Source: Adhaeribacter aquaticus DSM 16391
Lineage (GTDB): Bacteria; Bacteroidota; Bacteroidia; Cytophagales; Hymenobacteraceae
DNA: 64,000 bases
Assembly: GCF_000473365.1 (NCBI RefSeq)
Contig: NZ_KI421517.1
Coordinates: 1,517,606 to 1,581,605, forward strand
Reading direction: 5' to 3'
The notes under the pieces are model-generated. The model searched no databases. It had not been told where the DNA came from and was given only the letters and a program-made list of their open reading frames with translations. The position numbers and the translations under genes are program-made. Below, piece by piece: positions 32,643-41,246 of the stretch; the first letter of the stretch is position 1; each line of letters starts with the position of its first letter.

Positions 32643-33872
32643 TTACTCCTGCACTTTTGAAAATTTAGCCCCAAATAAGAAGATAACAAAATAACAAATA
32701 ATCGGCAGGTAATAAGCTTTGGCTACATCTTCGTTAGCTAATAAACCCATTAAAGGCGGAAAAATGGCTCCACCAACTACACCCATTACAATAATAGAAG
32801 ACCCTTGCTGCGTGTTCTTTCCCAGGTTCTTCAGCCCTAAACTAAAAATGGTAGGGAACATGATACTGAAAAAGAAATTCAACATAATTAAAGCTACAAA
32901 AGATACCCATCCCAAATTCTGTGTTACCAGCAAGCACATGATTATATTGGCCACGGCATAAGTGGCTAGTAATTTATTTGGAGCAATATATCGCATTAAA
33001 AAAGTGCCAATGAAGCGACCGACCATCATGGCTACCATGCTTAAGCTAAAATAATAGGACGCTACTTCATCGGCAAAGCCCATCTTTTCGTGGCCATAAT
33101 TAATAAAAAATGCCCAGGTTCCTCCTTGCGCGCAAACATTAAAGAACTGTGCAATTACCGCCCAAACGAAATGACGTTGTTTAATTAATGGTTTATCTTG
33201 TACCTGAGCGCCTGCTGCCCCATTTGCCGCATTAGCATGAGCTGCATGGGCATCAGAAAGTGCAGGCACTTTCACAAAAGAAAATGCTAAGGCTATACTG
33301 GCTATTACCGTTCCAATACAAAAATATAAGGTTTTAACTGAACTTAAGTCGTTTGGAGCCTCACTGGAAGCTCGCAAAATAAAATAACCTCCAATTAAGG
33401 GCCCAATTACCGCACCCAGACCATTAAAGGCCTGGCCAAAGTTTATGCGCTGGTCACTGGAACTTTGATTGCCTAAAGCGCCAATAAAAGGGTGCGCAAC
33501 GGCTTCCAGGGTAGCTAAACCACAAGCCAGTATAAACAAAGCTGCCCTGAAACCAAGAAAAGACTCACTGTTAGCGGCTGGCACAAATAAGAATGCGCCA
33601 ATAGCATACAAAATCAGCCCTAATAACACCCCATTTTTATAGCCATATCTTTTCATGAATAACCCCGCCGGAATACCCATAACAGCGTAAGCACCAAAAA
33701 TGGAGAATTGCACTAATCCAGATTCTGCTTTAGAAACGTGTAATACATTTTGAAAATGCCGGTTCAAGACATCGCCCATTGTAATGGCAATGCCCCACAG
33801 CATAAATAAAGAAGTGACAAAAATAAGGGTGGGCACATATTTTTTTTCGGTAAAAGCAACAGTCTGGCTCAT
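32643..33872 (-). CDS. MFS sugar permease, FucP-like
   Basis: The 409-residue major facilitator permease belongs to the FucP (L-fucose/proton symporter) type. It has 12 transmembrane helices, the start TLIFVTSLFMLWGIAITMGDVLNRHF with its conserved Asp/Asn, QFSIFGAYAVMGIPAGLFMKRYGYKNG (loop 2-3), and GQAFNGLGAVIGPLIGGYFIL. An Ala/His-rich cytoplasmic loop (about 213-230) separates the halves. The substrate is probably a hexose or deoxyhexose; fucose itself is not proven. It is followed by the small membrane protein gene on the same strand and preceded by two overlapping palindromes. Confidence 0.88.
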   Translation of the reverse strand: MSQTVAFTEKKYVPTLIFVTSLFMLWGIAITMGDVLNRHFQNVLHVSKAESGLVQFSIFGAYAVMGIPAGLFMKRYGYKNGVLLGLILYAIGAFLFVPAANSESFLGFRAALFILACGLATLEAVAHPFIGALGNQSSSDQRINFGQAFNGLGAVIGPLIGGYFILRASSEAPNDLSSVKTLYFCIGTVIASIALAFSFVKVPALSDAHAAHANAANGAAGAQVQDKPLIKQRHFVWAVIAQFFNVCAQGGTWAFFINYGHEKMGFADEVASYYFSLSMVAMMVGRFIGTFLMRYIAPNKLLATYAVANIIMCLLVTQNLGWVSFVALIMLNFFFSIMFPTIFSLGLKNLGKNTQQGSSIIVMGVVGGAIFPPLMGLLANEDVAKAYYLPIICYFVIFLFGAKFSKVQE

Positions 33873-33910
33873 TGGTAAGCTAAATTTTATCTAATTAAAA
33901 GGAGTTTGGG

Positions 33911-33952
33911 TTTGTATAATTTTGCTAATTATACAAATATTGATCAATATTT
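33911..33952. promoter_or_regulatory. Two overlapping palindromes upstream of the FucP-like gene
   Basis: An 11-bp-arm dyad (TTTGTATAATT at 33911-33921, inverted at 33927-33937, 5-nt spacer) overlaps an 18-bp perfect palindrome, AAATATTGATCAATATTT, at 33935-33952. Both lie 39-80 bases before the permease start, a typical operator position. Confidence 0.65.
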
Positions 33953-34204
33953 TATCTTATTATCAATTTTAATAAGTCAAATCTGGGTTTTTATTAGTAT
34001 TCCTACCGTGAAAATTATAATAAATCAGACAGTACCAAACCTTTAGCTAATGCTGAAAAACCCATATTTTGGCACCAGATTTTTCTGATTTATGCATGTT
34101 GAAAGAAACTCTTAAAACCTTTAACTAAAATTAATTGGAAAAACTCAGATAATATGGGTACTTTGCTACCCCTAAACTTTTAAAATACCCAATTAACACC
34201 ATTT
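33953..34204. other. Remaining divergent region before the OmpH-like gene
   Basis: Together with the palindromes this makes a 332-base divergent space. It must carry the promoter of the OmpH-like gene, but I cannot pick it with confidence. No RNA gene or open frame is seen. Confidence 0.35.
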
Positions 34205-34858
34205 ATGAAGAGGCCTTTTTTAGTACTGATTTTAAGTTTGTCAATAGGCGGATCAGCTTTCTTTACCGGCTGCCAGAAAAAGCAGGCTGATGAAAAAGCT
34301 GCAGTTGAAACAAAATCAGAAACCAGCACCCCGGCACCTGCTGCTACTCCAACAAATGATACCACCGCTCAGGCGGCTAACACTACTTCAGCTCAAGAAC
34401 CGAGTGTTGCCCCAAGCCAGCGATTTGGGTACATTAACACAGGTGAATTAATTAAATTAATGCCCGAAGCAAAACGGGCAGATGCGAATTTAACTGCTTA
34501 TGTCCGGAATTTAGAAAACCAATTCGGAGCTTTGCAAAAAGATTATCAAAGCAAAATCACAGATTTCCAGGCACAGGAAAGAACTATGATTGATGCCGTT
34601 AAACAAACCCGGATTAAAGCTATTACAGACTTAGAACAGCAAATGCAGCAAGCGCAAATGGTTAGTCAGCAACAAATAGCGGCCAAACGTGAGCAATTAT
34701 TTAAACCTGTTCTGGATAAAGCTGAAAAAGCAATTCAGGAAGTGGGTAAAGAAAATGGTTACGATTATATTTTTGATACCAGCTCTGGTTCCTTTATTTA
34801 TGCTAAAGAAAGCCACGATGTTTTACCTTTAGTAAAAACTAAATTAGCAATTAAATAA
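34205..34858 (+). CDS. OmpH/Skp-family lipoprotein
   Basis: The 217-residue product has a lipoprotein leader with lipobox FTGC, about 45 residues of Ala/Thr/Pro-rich linker and then an OmpH/Skp domain. That domain has GYINTGELIKLMPEAKRAD, the long coiled-coil arms (about 95-165, with Gln-rich QQMQQAQMVSQQQIAAK) and the closing VLPLVKTKLAIK. Skp-type proteins are periplasmic chaperones that hold outer-membrane proteins. Soluble Skp is the usual form, so a lipid-anchored, tethered version is notable. The linker resembles that of the cytochrome c lipoprotein at 7.5-8.1 kb. Confidence 0.88.
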   Translation: MKRPFLVLILSLSIGGSAFFTGCQKKQADEKAAVETKSETSTPAPAATPTNDTTAQAANTTSAQEPSVAPSQRFGYINTGELIKLMPEAKRADANLTAYVRNLENQFGALQKDYQSKITDFQAQERTMIDAVKQTRIKAITDLEQQMQQAQMVSQQQIAAKREQLFKPVLDKAEKAIQEVGKENGYDYIFDTSSGSFIYAKESHDVLPLVKTKLAIK

Positions 34859-34873
34859 GTTACCGTTACTTAC

Positions 34874-34914
34874 AATAAAAAGAGCCCGCTGTTATACAGC
34901 GGGCTCTTTTTATT
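34874..34914. terminator. Symmetric terminator, 19-bp perfect arms
   Basis: Arms 34874-34892 and 34896-34914 pair perfectly around TAT. The A- and T-tracts are inside the stem, with 3 bp of pairing past the T-tract. It ends the OmpH-like gene. Confidence 0.93.
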
Positions 34915-34955
34915 TTTAGCTAGTGTTGCTTTATCTGTCCCACCAAAATCTGGTG

Positions 34956-34963
34956 TATCTTTG
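34956..34963 (+). promoter_or_regulatory. Bacteroidota-type -7 box
   Basis: TATCTTTG matches TAnnTTTG exactly, 24 bases before the ATG of the nucleoid-associated protein gene. The -33 side (TTTATC about 20 bases upstream) is only a weak match. Confidence 0.65.
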
Positions 34964-34987
34964 TGCCCCAATTTATAATAGCATTTC

Positions 34988-36031
34988 ATGTTAATTACTT
35001 CTGAAGTTAAGTTAGAGCACCTTATATTACATAAAGTTGGCAATAAATCCAGAGAGGAAGGAATCCGCTTTTCGAAGGACGAGCTGAAGCTGGATGGTTT
35101 TGTGAAAGATTTACTTCTAAAGTATTTCCTTTCTCCATTTAAGTCCGATGAATATTTTAACCTGCATCATGAATCTGATATCAACTTGAACGAGGTTTTT
35201 TCCTTTGTTTCCAGGATATTCGATAATCCGGAAGATATTTATGAGCAATCGGTGAATCTGGCCCGGCATTTATATGAGCAAAGTTCTCATCCCAAAGTAA
35301 AAGAAGGTGAGTTTTACATTACTTATTTAAAAGATTGTGTACTGGACGGCGAAGCCATGGATGCCATTGGTTTGTTTAAATCAGAATCCCGGGAAACGTA
35401 CCTGAAAGTATATCCGAACGGCGACACATTTGATATAGACAGCGAAGACGGCGTAAACATAAATAAATTGGATAAAGGCTGCCTTATTTTTAATACCGAC
35501 CGGGACCAGGGCTATCTGGTAGCTACCATAGACAACCTGAACAAAGGAAACGAAGCCCAATACTGGAAAGACGAGTTTTTGAGGGTAAAATCCCGCCAGG
35601 ATAATTATTTCCACACCCAGCACCTGATGAGTATGTGTAAATCATTTGTGGAGGAAAGGCTTCCCGAAGAATATGAAATGAACCGGATGGACCAGGTAGA
35701 CTTATTAAAAAAGTCAGTGGATTTTATGAAAGAGAAAGAGGTGTTTGACCTGCACCAGTTCCAGAACGAGGTTATTGCCCAGCCCGAGCTGATTGAAAGC
35801 TTTCAGAACTATAAAAGTCATTACGAAAACGAAAATAACATTGAAATTTTACCAGAATTTGATATTCATGATTCAGCGTTTAAGAAACAAAGCCGGATCA
35901 TGAAAAGCATTATTAAACTGGATAAGAACTTTCATATTTACGTACATGGCCGCTCCGACCAAATAGTAAAAGGCTACGACGAAGAACGAAACCTCCATTA
36001 TTACCAATTATTCTTCCGCGAAGAAGAATAG
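34988..36031 (+). CDS. Nucleoid-associated protein (NdpA/YejK family)
   Basis: The 347-residue product matches the NdpA/YejK family (PF04245). Visible blocks are the start VKLEHLILHKVGNKSREEG, AIGLFKSESRETYLKV and RDQGYLVATIDNLNKG, followed by the family's AQYWKDEFLRVKSRQDNYFHT. The N- and C-terminal halves are both present and the length is typical. YejK associates with the nucleoid in E. coli, and the molecular role is not well defined. It is preceded by a good -7 box and stands alone. Confidence 0.88.
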   Translation: MLITSEVKLEHLILHKVGNKSREEGIRFSKDELKLDGFVKDLLLKYFLSPFKSDEYFNLHHESDINLNEVFSFVSRIFDNPEDIYEQSVNLARHLYEQSSHPKVKEGEFYITYLKDCVLDGEAMDAIGLFKSESRETYLKVYPNGDTFDIDSEDGVNINKLDKGCLIFNTDRDQGYLVATIDNLNKGNEAQYWKDEFLRVKSRQDNYFHTQHLMSMCKSFVEERLPEEYEMNRMDQVDLLKKSVDFMKEKEVFDLHQFQNEVIAQPELIESFQNYKSHYENENNIEILPEFDIHDSAFKKQSRIMKSIIKLDKNFHIYVHGRSDQIVKGYDEERNLHYYQLFFREEE

Positions 36032-36147
36032 CCTTACCTGATCCTGTATTTCTTCAGAAGTTTTGGTACCATAATTAAGAATTGTGCGTACATAAAGTAA
36101 GCCTTTACAAGAAGGTTTCTTTTTGAACCTATTAAAATTTAATTACT

Positions 36148-36342
36148 ATGAAGGAAAATCAAAAGAAAGATCAGGACAAACAGTTGGTTAAAGATATAAA
36201 CTCTGTGAATAAGGCATCAGAAGATAATGCTGATAATTTAAACCTTCCGCAAAATATGTATCCTAAATCAGGTGGCCGGCAAGGCGCAAAAAGCGTTCAG
36301 GATGGTGGCCAGGATGTGGGCTCATCGGCAGGAAGCAGGTAG
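36148..36342 (+). CDS. Small disordered hypothetical protein, 64 aa
   Basis: The 64-residue, fully hydrophilic product is rich in Lys, Asp, Gln, Asn and Gly (MKENQKKDQDKQLVKDINSV, then SGGRQGAKSVQDGGQDVGSS). There is no signal peptide or hydrophobic core. It has its own terminator directly downstream, which supports expression. The composition resembles small stress-related or hydrophilin-like proteins, but no family can be named. Confidence 0.65.
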   Translation: MKENQKKDQDKQLVKDINSVNKASEDNADNLNLPQNMYPKSGGRQGAKSVQDGGQDVGSSAGSR

Positions 36343-36355
36343 CTTAAATATACAA

Positions 36356-36404
36356 AAATAAAAAGAGCGTTTTGTCGGGATAAGACGAAACGCTCTTTTT
36401 ATTT
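36356..36404 (+). terminator. Symmetric terminator, 21-bp arms with one mismatch
   Basis: Arms 36356-36376 and 36384-36404 around GGGATAA with one wobble-type imperfection. The A- and T-tracts are in the stem. It follows the 64-residue gene. Confidence 0.9.
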
Positions 36405-36524
36405 ATAAACAATTCAACTGTTACCGCTTCTTTTTTAGCTTATTAAACGAAAATGAAATTTTTATTGTTAGCGTTCTTATATGCTACCAGGTAATTTAAG
36501 TACGGCAAAGTAGCTTATTTTCAT

Positions 36525-36532
36525 TACCTTTG
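36525..36532 (+). promoter_or_regulatory. -7 box of lysA and long leader
   Basis: TACCTTTG fits TAnnTTTG. It would give a leader of about 110 nt before lysA. No riboswitch-like fold or lysine-responsive element is evident there. The rest of 36405-36648 shows nothing. Confidence 0.55.
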
Positions 36533-36648
36533 TGTAAAAATTATTCAGATTTCTATTTTTGAATATCCTGGTTTTAGGTTTCTTTCCTATTTCTTTGCTA
36601 TTTTAAAAGTAACTCTGCTATTAGTTTATTAAAAAGTAAAGTCAGATA

Positions 36649-37842
36649 ATGTCCCTTATTAACGAAGCATTAGTTAGCTCAACCGAAACTTTTTCGATGC
36701 TTAAAGACCAGTTAAAGGAGTTAAAAAATGAGCCTACTCCTTTTTACCTGTACGATTTAAACCTGTTTGAACAAACCCTGGAAAAAGCACAAAGTGCTGC
36801 CAGCAAGTATAATTTTCAGGTACATTATGCCATGAAGGCAAACAGCAATAAGCCTATTTTACGATTAGTAAAAAAATATGGCTTTGGCGCTGATTGCGTT
36901 AGTGGTAACGAGGTAAAACGGGCTTTAAAGCGGGGGTTCTCGCCGGAACATATTGTTTTTGCCGGTGTAGGCAAATCAGATGCTGAAATTAACTTTGCTT
37001 TAAAACACGATATTTTCTGTTTTAACTGTGAATCGTCGCACGAATTAGCTGTTATAAATGAGCTGGCTGAACAACAGGATAAAATGGCCCGCGTGGCGCT
37101 ACGCATTAATCCAAATGTAGATGCCAATACCCATAAGCACATCACTACCGGCTTAAATGAAAACAAGTTTGGAATAAATATATGGGAACTGGAAGATGTT
37201 CTCCAACTAATACAATCCCTGCCCAATATAGAACTGATAGGGCTTCACTTCCATATTGGTTCTCAGATTACAGATCTTACGGTGTTTAATAACCTTTGCG
37301 CCCGGGTGAATGAAATACAGGATTGGTTTAACGATCGGGGTCTTGAATTACCGCACCTGAACGTAGGCGGTGGTTTGGGCGTGGATTATTACCATCCGGA
37401 TCAGAATCTTATTCCGGATTTTGAAAGTTATTTTGCAATTTTTAACGAAAATTTAAAGGTTCGGCCAGGACAACAGGTCCATTTTGAATTAGGCCGCTCT
37501 TTGGTAGCACAATGTGGTTCTTTAATTACTAAAGTTTTATACATTAAAAAAGGACGTACCAAAAATTTTGCAATTCTGGATGCTGGCATGACCGAATTAA
37601 TGCGTCCTATGCTATACCAGGCTTATCATAAAATAGAAAACCTGAGCAGCGTTTTACCGGAAGTAAAATACGATGTAGTAGGACCTATTTGTGAATCAAC
37701 CGACTGCTTTGCTAAAGATGTAATGTTACCGGAAACAAACCGCCATGATTTAATGGCATTGCGCACAGCTGGTGCTTACGGCGAGGTTATGTCTTCGGAA
37801 TACAACCTGCGAGATAAAGCAAATGCGGTATATGTTAGTTAA
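36649..37842 (+). CDS. lysA: Diaminopimelate decarboxylase
   Basis: The 397-residue fold-type III PLP decarboxylase has the PLP-lysine in VHYAMKANSNKPIL (about residue 64). It also has the Gly-rich phosphate site LNVGGGLGVDY, the substrate-binding FELGRSLVAQCG and the Cys-dependent active site VGPICESTDCFAKD. It removes the carboxyl from meso-diaminopimelate to give L-lysine. Length is close to normal and motifs are intact. A related possibility, carboxynorspermidine decarboxylase, fits less well. It is single-gene, with a symmetric terminator shared with the convergent lipoprotein gene. Confidence 0.92.
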   Translation: MSLINEALVSSTETFSMLKDQLKELKNEPTPFYLYDLNLFEQTLEKAQSAASKYNFQVHYAMKANSNKPILRLVKKYGFGADCVSGNEVKRALKRGFSPEHIVFAGVGKSDAEINFALKHDIFCFNCESSHELAVINELAEQQDKMARVALRINPNVDANTHKHITTGLNENKFGINIWELEDVLQLIQSLPNIELIGLHFHIGSQITDLTVFNNLCARVNEIQDWFNDRGLELPHLNVGGGLGVDYYHPDQNLIPDFESYFAIFNENLKVRPGQQVHFELGRSLVAQCGSLITKVLYIKKGRTKNFAILDAGMTELMRPMLYQAYHKIENLSSVLPEVKYDVVGPICESTDCFAKDVMLPETNRHDLMALRTAGAYGEVMSSEYNLRDKANAVYVS

Positions 37843-37855
37843 AAAATATATTGTT

Positions 37856-37897
37856 TAAAATAAAAAAGCCTCCCGAATGGGAGGCTTTTTTATTTTA
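37856..37897. terminator. Symmetric terminator, 19-bp perfect arms
   Basis: Arms 37856-37874 and 37879-37897 pair perfectly around GAAT, with 6 bp past the T-tract. The right arm includes the stop codon of the convergent minus-strand gene. Confidence 0.93.
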
Positions 37898-38587
37898 ATC
37901 TTTACTAACATAACTGCCACTAAAAATAAAGAAAAAGTCAGGTTCACTTGAATCTATTTTGTTATTCTCATGAAAGAAGTTAGCCATTTCCAGAGCGTTT
38001 CCCTGCGAGGTTTTATCCGCACTTAATATATAAGTTAAGTTGGAAAGCTGATCTACTATTTTGGTATTTGTTCTTTTAGCCATATTTTCTAAATCGGCAA
38101 GTGTGGAAGTAGATTTTAAATTAACAATAAACTGGTTAGTTATACCACGATCAGAACCGTCATTAGAAAAGAATGGTGTGGCATAACGCACCGCTTTGCT
38201 TTGTTTTAGCAGATCCAGTCCTGCCTGAACCTGTGAACAAGTAATGCCTTCTTTTAATAATATAACCGTAGCATCAGCACTACCTGTATGGTTTTCGCTT
38301 TCAATATTCTGTAGAAAAGAGTGGTTTGAGATAAACTGATTTTTCTGTTCAGTAGTAAACCCATCCTGGAAGCCAATAATAACCCGTTTGGTAGACACAT
38401 TTCCTAACTGCACTTTATCTTGATTATAATAGTAAAAATAAGACTTACAAGGTGTATTTTCTGCTCTACTTGGAAGATCTATAACCGTTTGTTCTGTTAA
38501 AGACTTTGGCTCAATATATTCTTTTTGACAACCAAATGAAACGAATATTAAACTAAATAAAATTAAAGGTAAATTTATGTATTTCAT
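37895..38587 (-). CDS. Lipoprotein with two subtilase-propeptide-like domains, no protease domain
   Basis: The start at 38587 gives MKYINLPLILFSLIFVSFGC, a lipoprotein signal with lipobox SFGC (an in-frame ATG at 38608 would add 7 residues). The mature part contains two similar blocks: VSTKRVIIGFQDGFTTEQKN... (about 68-130) and ITNQFIVNLKSTSTLADLEN... (about 150-220), the second ending SSEPDFFF. This pattern resembles the inhibitor-type propeptide of S8 serine peptidases (fervidolysin-like prodomain), where EPDF marks the end. No catalytic domain follows, since the protein ends there. It may be a stand-alone protease inhibitor, but that is inference. Confidence 0.65.
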   Translation of the reverse strand: MKYINLPLILFSLIFVSFGCQKEYIEPKSLTEQTVIDLPSRAENTPCKSYFYYYNQDKVQLGNVSTKRVIIGFQDGFTTEQKNQFISNHSFLQNIESENHTGSADATVILLKEGITCSQVQAGLDLLKQSKAVRYATPFFSNDGSDRGITNQFIVNLKSTSTLADLENMAKRTNTKIVDQLSNLTYILSADKTSQGNALEMANFFHENNKIDSSEPDFFFIFSGSYVSKD

Positions 38588-38815
38588 AATAAGAATATTT
38601 ATGTTCAATATGCTTATATACGACTTCTTTTAACTTTAATAATAGGATTTTTTATATAAAAGAGTATAAACCTAAATAATATATTTTCCCTTTTGTTGCT
38701 TTAAATAACATTTATTTCATTCCCTTGTTTATTGCCAAAACCCTTACCTATGAAAGGTATCACTAAAGAAAAAGCTATTAAAGCATAAGAAATCAAAATC
38801 TATATTCATGTTGAT

Positions 38816-38845
38816 TTTGAGGGTACAAATATCTTTTTAACTTTG
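38816..38845 (+). promoter_or_regulatory. purC promoter
   Basis: TTTG at 38816-38819 and TAACTTTG at 38838-38845, separated by 18 bases, match the Bacteroidota -33/-7 pattern 23 bases before the purC ATG. Confidence 0.65.
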
Positions 38846-38868
38846 CCACATCTTACGTTAAAATACAC

Positions 38869-39804
38869 ATGCAAGCGCTTAAAGAAACAAATTTTCAATT
38901 CCCCGGTCAAACTGAATTCTATCGTGGGAAAGTACGCGACGTTTACCATTTTCAGGATAAATTAGCAGTAGTAGCTACTGACCGGATTTCTGCGTTTGAT
39001 GTGGTTTTACCCAGGGCCATTCCTTATAAAGGGCAGGTTTTAAACCAGATTGCTGCTTTTTCGTTAAAAGCCACTTCGGACTTAGTGCCCAACTGGGTGC
39101 AGGTGCAACCAGATCCAAATGTGACAATTGGTTTGAAATGCGAGCCATTTAAAGTGGAAATGGTAATTAGAGGTTATCTGGCCGGCCATGCCTGGCGGGA
39201 ATACAACAGTGGGAAACGGGAAGTTTGCGGCCAGAAGTTACCCGAAGGTTTACGTGAAAATGATAAGTTACCGGAGCCCATAATTACACCTACTACTAAA
39301 GCGGCCGAAGGACACGATGAAGACATTTCGCCGGAAGATATTGTAGCGACTGGCTTGGTATCGGCAGATGATTATGCGCAATTAGCGGACTATACCAAAG
39401 CTTTATTTGCCCGGGGTACTGAACTGGCAGCCAAACGTGGCCTGATTTTAGTAGATACCAAATACGAATTTGGCAAGGCAAACGGAACAATTTATTTGAT
39501 TGATGAGATTCACACCCCAGATTCATCCCGGTATTTTTACAGCGAAGGGTATGAAGAACTACAGGAAAAAGGGGCTCCGCAGCGGCAGCTTTCGAAAGAA
39601 TTTGTACGTCAATGGTTGATTGACAATAATTTCCAGGGGAAACCAGGACAGGAAATACCTGAAATGTCGGATGCCTGGTTAGAACAAATTTCTGCCCGCT
39701 ACATTGAATTGTACGAAGTAGTTACCGGTCAATCATTTATTAAAACAAGTTATGATGCTATTTTAGACCGGATTGAAAATAGCATAAAACAAAACATTTT
39801 ATAA
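38869..39804 (+). CDS. purC: Phosphoribosylaminoimidazole-succinocarboxamide synthase
   Basis: The 311-residue SAICAR synthetase has a glycine-rich ATP loop with [14 protein letters not shown] (about residues 18-31), then [25 protein letters not shown] and [12 protein letters not shown], in family order. It joins CAIR and aspartate in purine synthesis. The size matches the longer eukaryote-like or Bacteroidota form (about 310) rather than the short bacterial form (about 240). It begins a co-directional block with the STAS and RNase Z genes. Confidence 0.95.
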   Translation: MQALKETNFQFPGQTEFYRGKVRDVYHFQDKLAVVATDRISAFDVVLPRAIPYKGQVLNQIAAFSLKATSDLVPNWVQVQPDPNVTIGLKCEPFKVEMVIRGYLAGHAWREYNSGKREVCGQKLPEGLRENDKLPEPIITPTTKAAEGHDEDISPEDIVATGLVSADDYAQLADYTKALFARGTELAAKRGLILVDTKYEFGKANGTIYLIDEIHTPDSSRYFYSEGYEELQEKGAPQRQLSKEFVRQWLIDNNFQGKPGQEIPEMSDAWLEQISARYIELYEVVTGQSFIKTSYDAILDRIENSIKQNIL

Positions 39805-39868
39805 ACAAAACCGATATTTTTCAATTATATTTGGTAGATTCGCACTTTAAAACCATATAGCAGTACGT

Positions 39869-40246
39869 ATGAAATACACCATCGATAAAAAAGAGAATTA
39901 TACAATCATCACGATAGATGAGAAAAAGCTGGATACGACTATTGCTCCTGATCTGAAATCTGAATTTGTAAAATTAAATGCTGAAGGAATCACGAATTTA
40001 ATTCTGGATTTAAGCAATGTTAAGTATACAGATTCATCTGGCTTAAGCTCTATCTTAATCGCGAATCGCTTGTGCAATTCTTCTAACGGTTTATTAATCC
40101 TGGCTGGCTTGCAAGATCACGTTATGAAACTGATTACTATTTCTAAATTAGAATCGGTTCTTAACATTCTGCCTACCGTAGAAGAAGCTGTCGACCGTGT
40201 ATTTCTACATGAGATCGAACGCGATTTAACCAATAAAGAAGAATAG
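39869..40246 (+). CDS. STAS-domain protein (anti-sigma-factor antagonist type)
   Basis: The 125-residue single STAS domain starts MKYTIDKKENYTIITIDEKK and carries the phosphorylation-site motif TDSSGLSSIL. Ser in DSSG is the usual target of a serine kinase of the RsbW type. Such proteins work in partner-switching with an anti-sigma kinase and, in Bacteroidota, are also found next to RNase Z genes. It lies 64 bases after purC and 17 before rnz, whose TTG start it probably supports. No kinase partner is in this window. Confidence 0.85.
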   Translation: MKYTIDKKENYTIITIDEKKLDTTIAPDLKSEFVKLNAEGITNLILDLSNVKYTDSSGLSSILIANRLCNSSNGLLILAGLQDHVMKLITISKLESVLNILPTVEEAVDRVFLHEIERDLTNKEE

Positions 40247-40263
40247 TTAAAGCGGGTAGCAGA

Positions 40264-41181
40264 TTGGACTTTGAGCTTAAAATATTAGGCAGTTCCTCGG
40301 CAACCCCTTCACCTAACCGAAACCATACCGCCCAAGTACTAACAATAGGTAATCAATTATACCTGATTGATTGCGGCGAAGGCACCCTAATGCAGCTGAT
40401 GCGTTACAAAGTAAAGCATCAGCGCATTTCTAGTATTTTTATTAGTCATTTGCATGGCGACCATTTCTTTGGTTTATTTGGTTTGCTCTCTACCATGCAT
40501 TTACAACAGCGCACGGCTCCCCTCTCTTTATATGGTCCGCCTGGTTTAGCTGATATTTTAACGCTTCAGTTTAAGTATTCTAATACCCAATTTTCGTTTA
40601 AGCTTACCTTTCACGAACTGGATACTACTGTTCACACCCAGATTTTTGAAGACAAGTACATTACCGTACATACTTTGCCCATGCAGCACCGGGTAAGCTG
40701 CTGTGGTTTTCTGTTTCGGGAAAAGCCAAAACCAAGGCACCTGGTAAAATCTAAACTTCCTAATTTTCTGACTCCGCCCCAATTAATTAAATTGAAAAAT
40801 GGCGCAGATATACTGGATGATTCCGGTCAGATACTCGTACGAAATGCCGATGTCACCACCCACCCATCGCACAGTCGCTCCTATGCCTTTTGCAGCGATA
40901 CCCGGTATAAAGAAGATATTCTGCCTTACATCTGGCAGGTAGATTTGCTTTACCACGAAGCCACCTTCCTGGATAATATGCGGGAAAGAGCTGAATACAC
41001 CTTCCACAGTACTGCCAGGCAAGCAGCTACGTTAGCTTTAAAGGCTCAGGTAAAACGTTTATTGATTGGTCATTTTTCTGCCCGCTATAAAGATTTAACG
41101 CCTTTACTGGAAGAGGCCAAAGAAGTTTTTGATAATACTAATTTGGCTTTGGAAGGCAAGACAATTGGTATTTTAGATTAA
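40264..41181 (+). CDS. rnz: Ribonuclease Z
   Basis: The 305-residue metallo-beta-lactamase-fold nuclease has IFISHLHGDHFFGLFGLLSTMH, the HxHxDH zinc motif, at about residues 59-80. The second zinc block is FCSDTRY and the last histidine lies in IGHFSARY (about 263). It trims the 3' ends of tRNA precursors. The start is TTG at 40264, 17 bases after the STAS stop; no suitable ATG exists before MDFELKILGSSSATP, the normal family start. The STAS-rnz pair is a recurring neighbourhood. Confidence 0.93.
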   Translation: MDFELKILGSSSATPSPNRNHTAQVLTIGNQLYLIDCGEGTLMQLMRYKVKHQRISSIFISHLHGDHFFGLFGLLSTMHLQQRTAPLSLYGPPGLADILTLQFKYSNTQFSFKLTFHELDTTVHTQIFEDKYITVHTLPMQHRVSCCGFLFREKPKPRHLVKSKLPNFLTPPQLIKLKNGADILDDSGQILVRNADVTTHPSHSRSYAFCSDTRYKEDILPYIWQVDLLYHEATFLDNMRERAEYTFHSTARQAATLALKAQVKRLLIGHFSARYKDLTPLLEEAKEVFDNTNLALEGKTIGILD

Positions 41182-41246
41182 AAAGAGGCAAAACAAAATT
41201 TTATGCTTTCTTTGCAGGAGTACCAACTTACTTTACTCCTTAGATA

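Noticed and set aside
36533-36648. Possible lysine riboswitch in the lysA leader
   Set aside because: The ~110-nt leader is too short and lacks the conserved multi-helix pattern of the lysine riboswitch.
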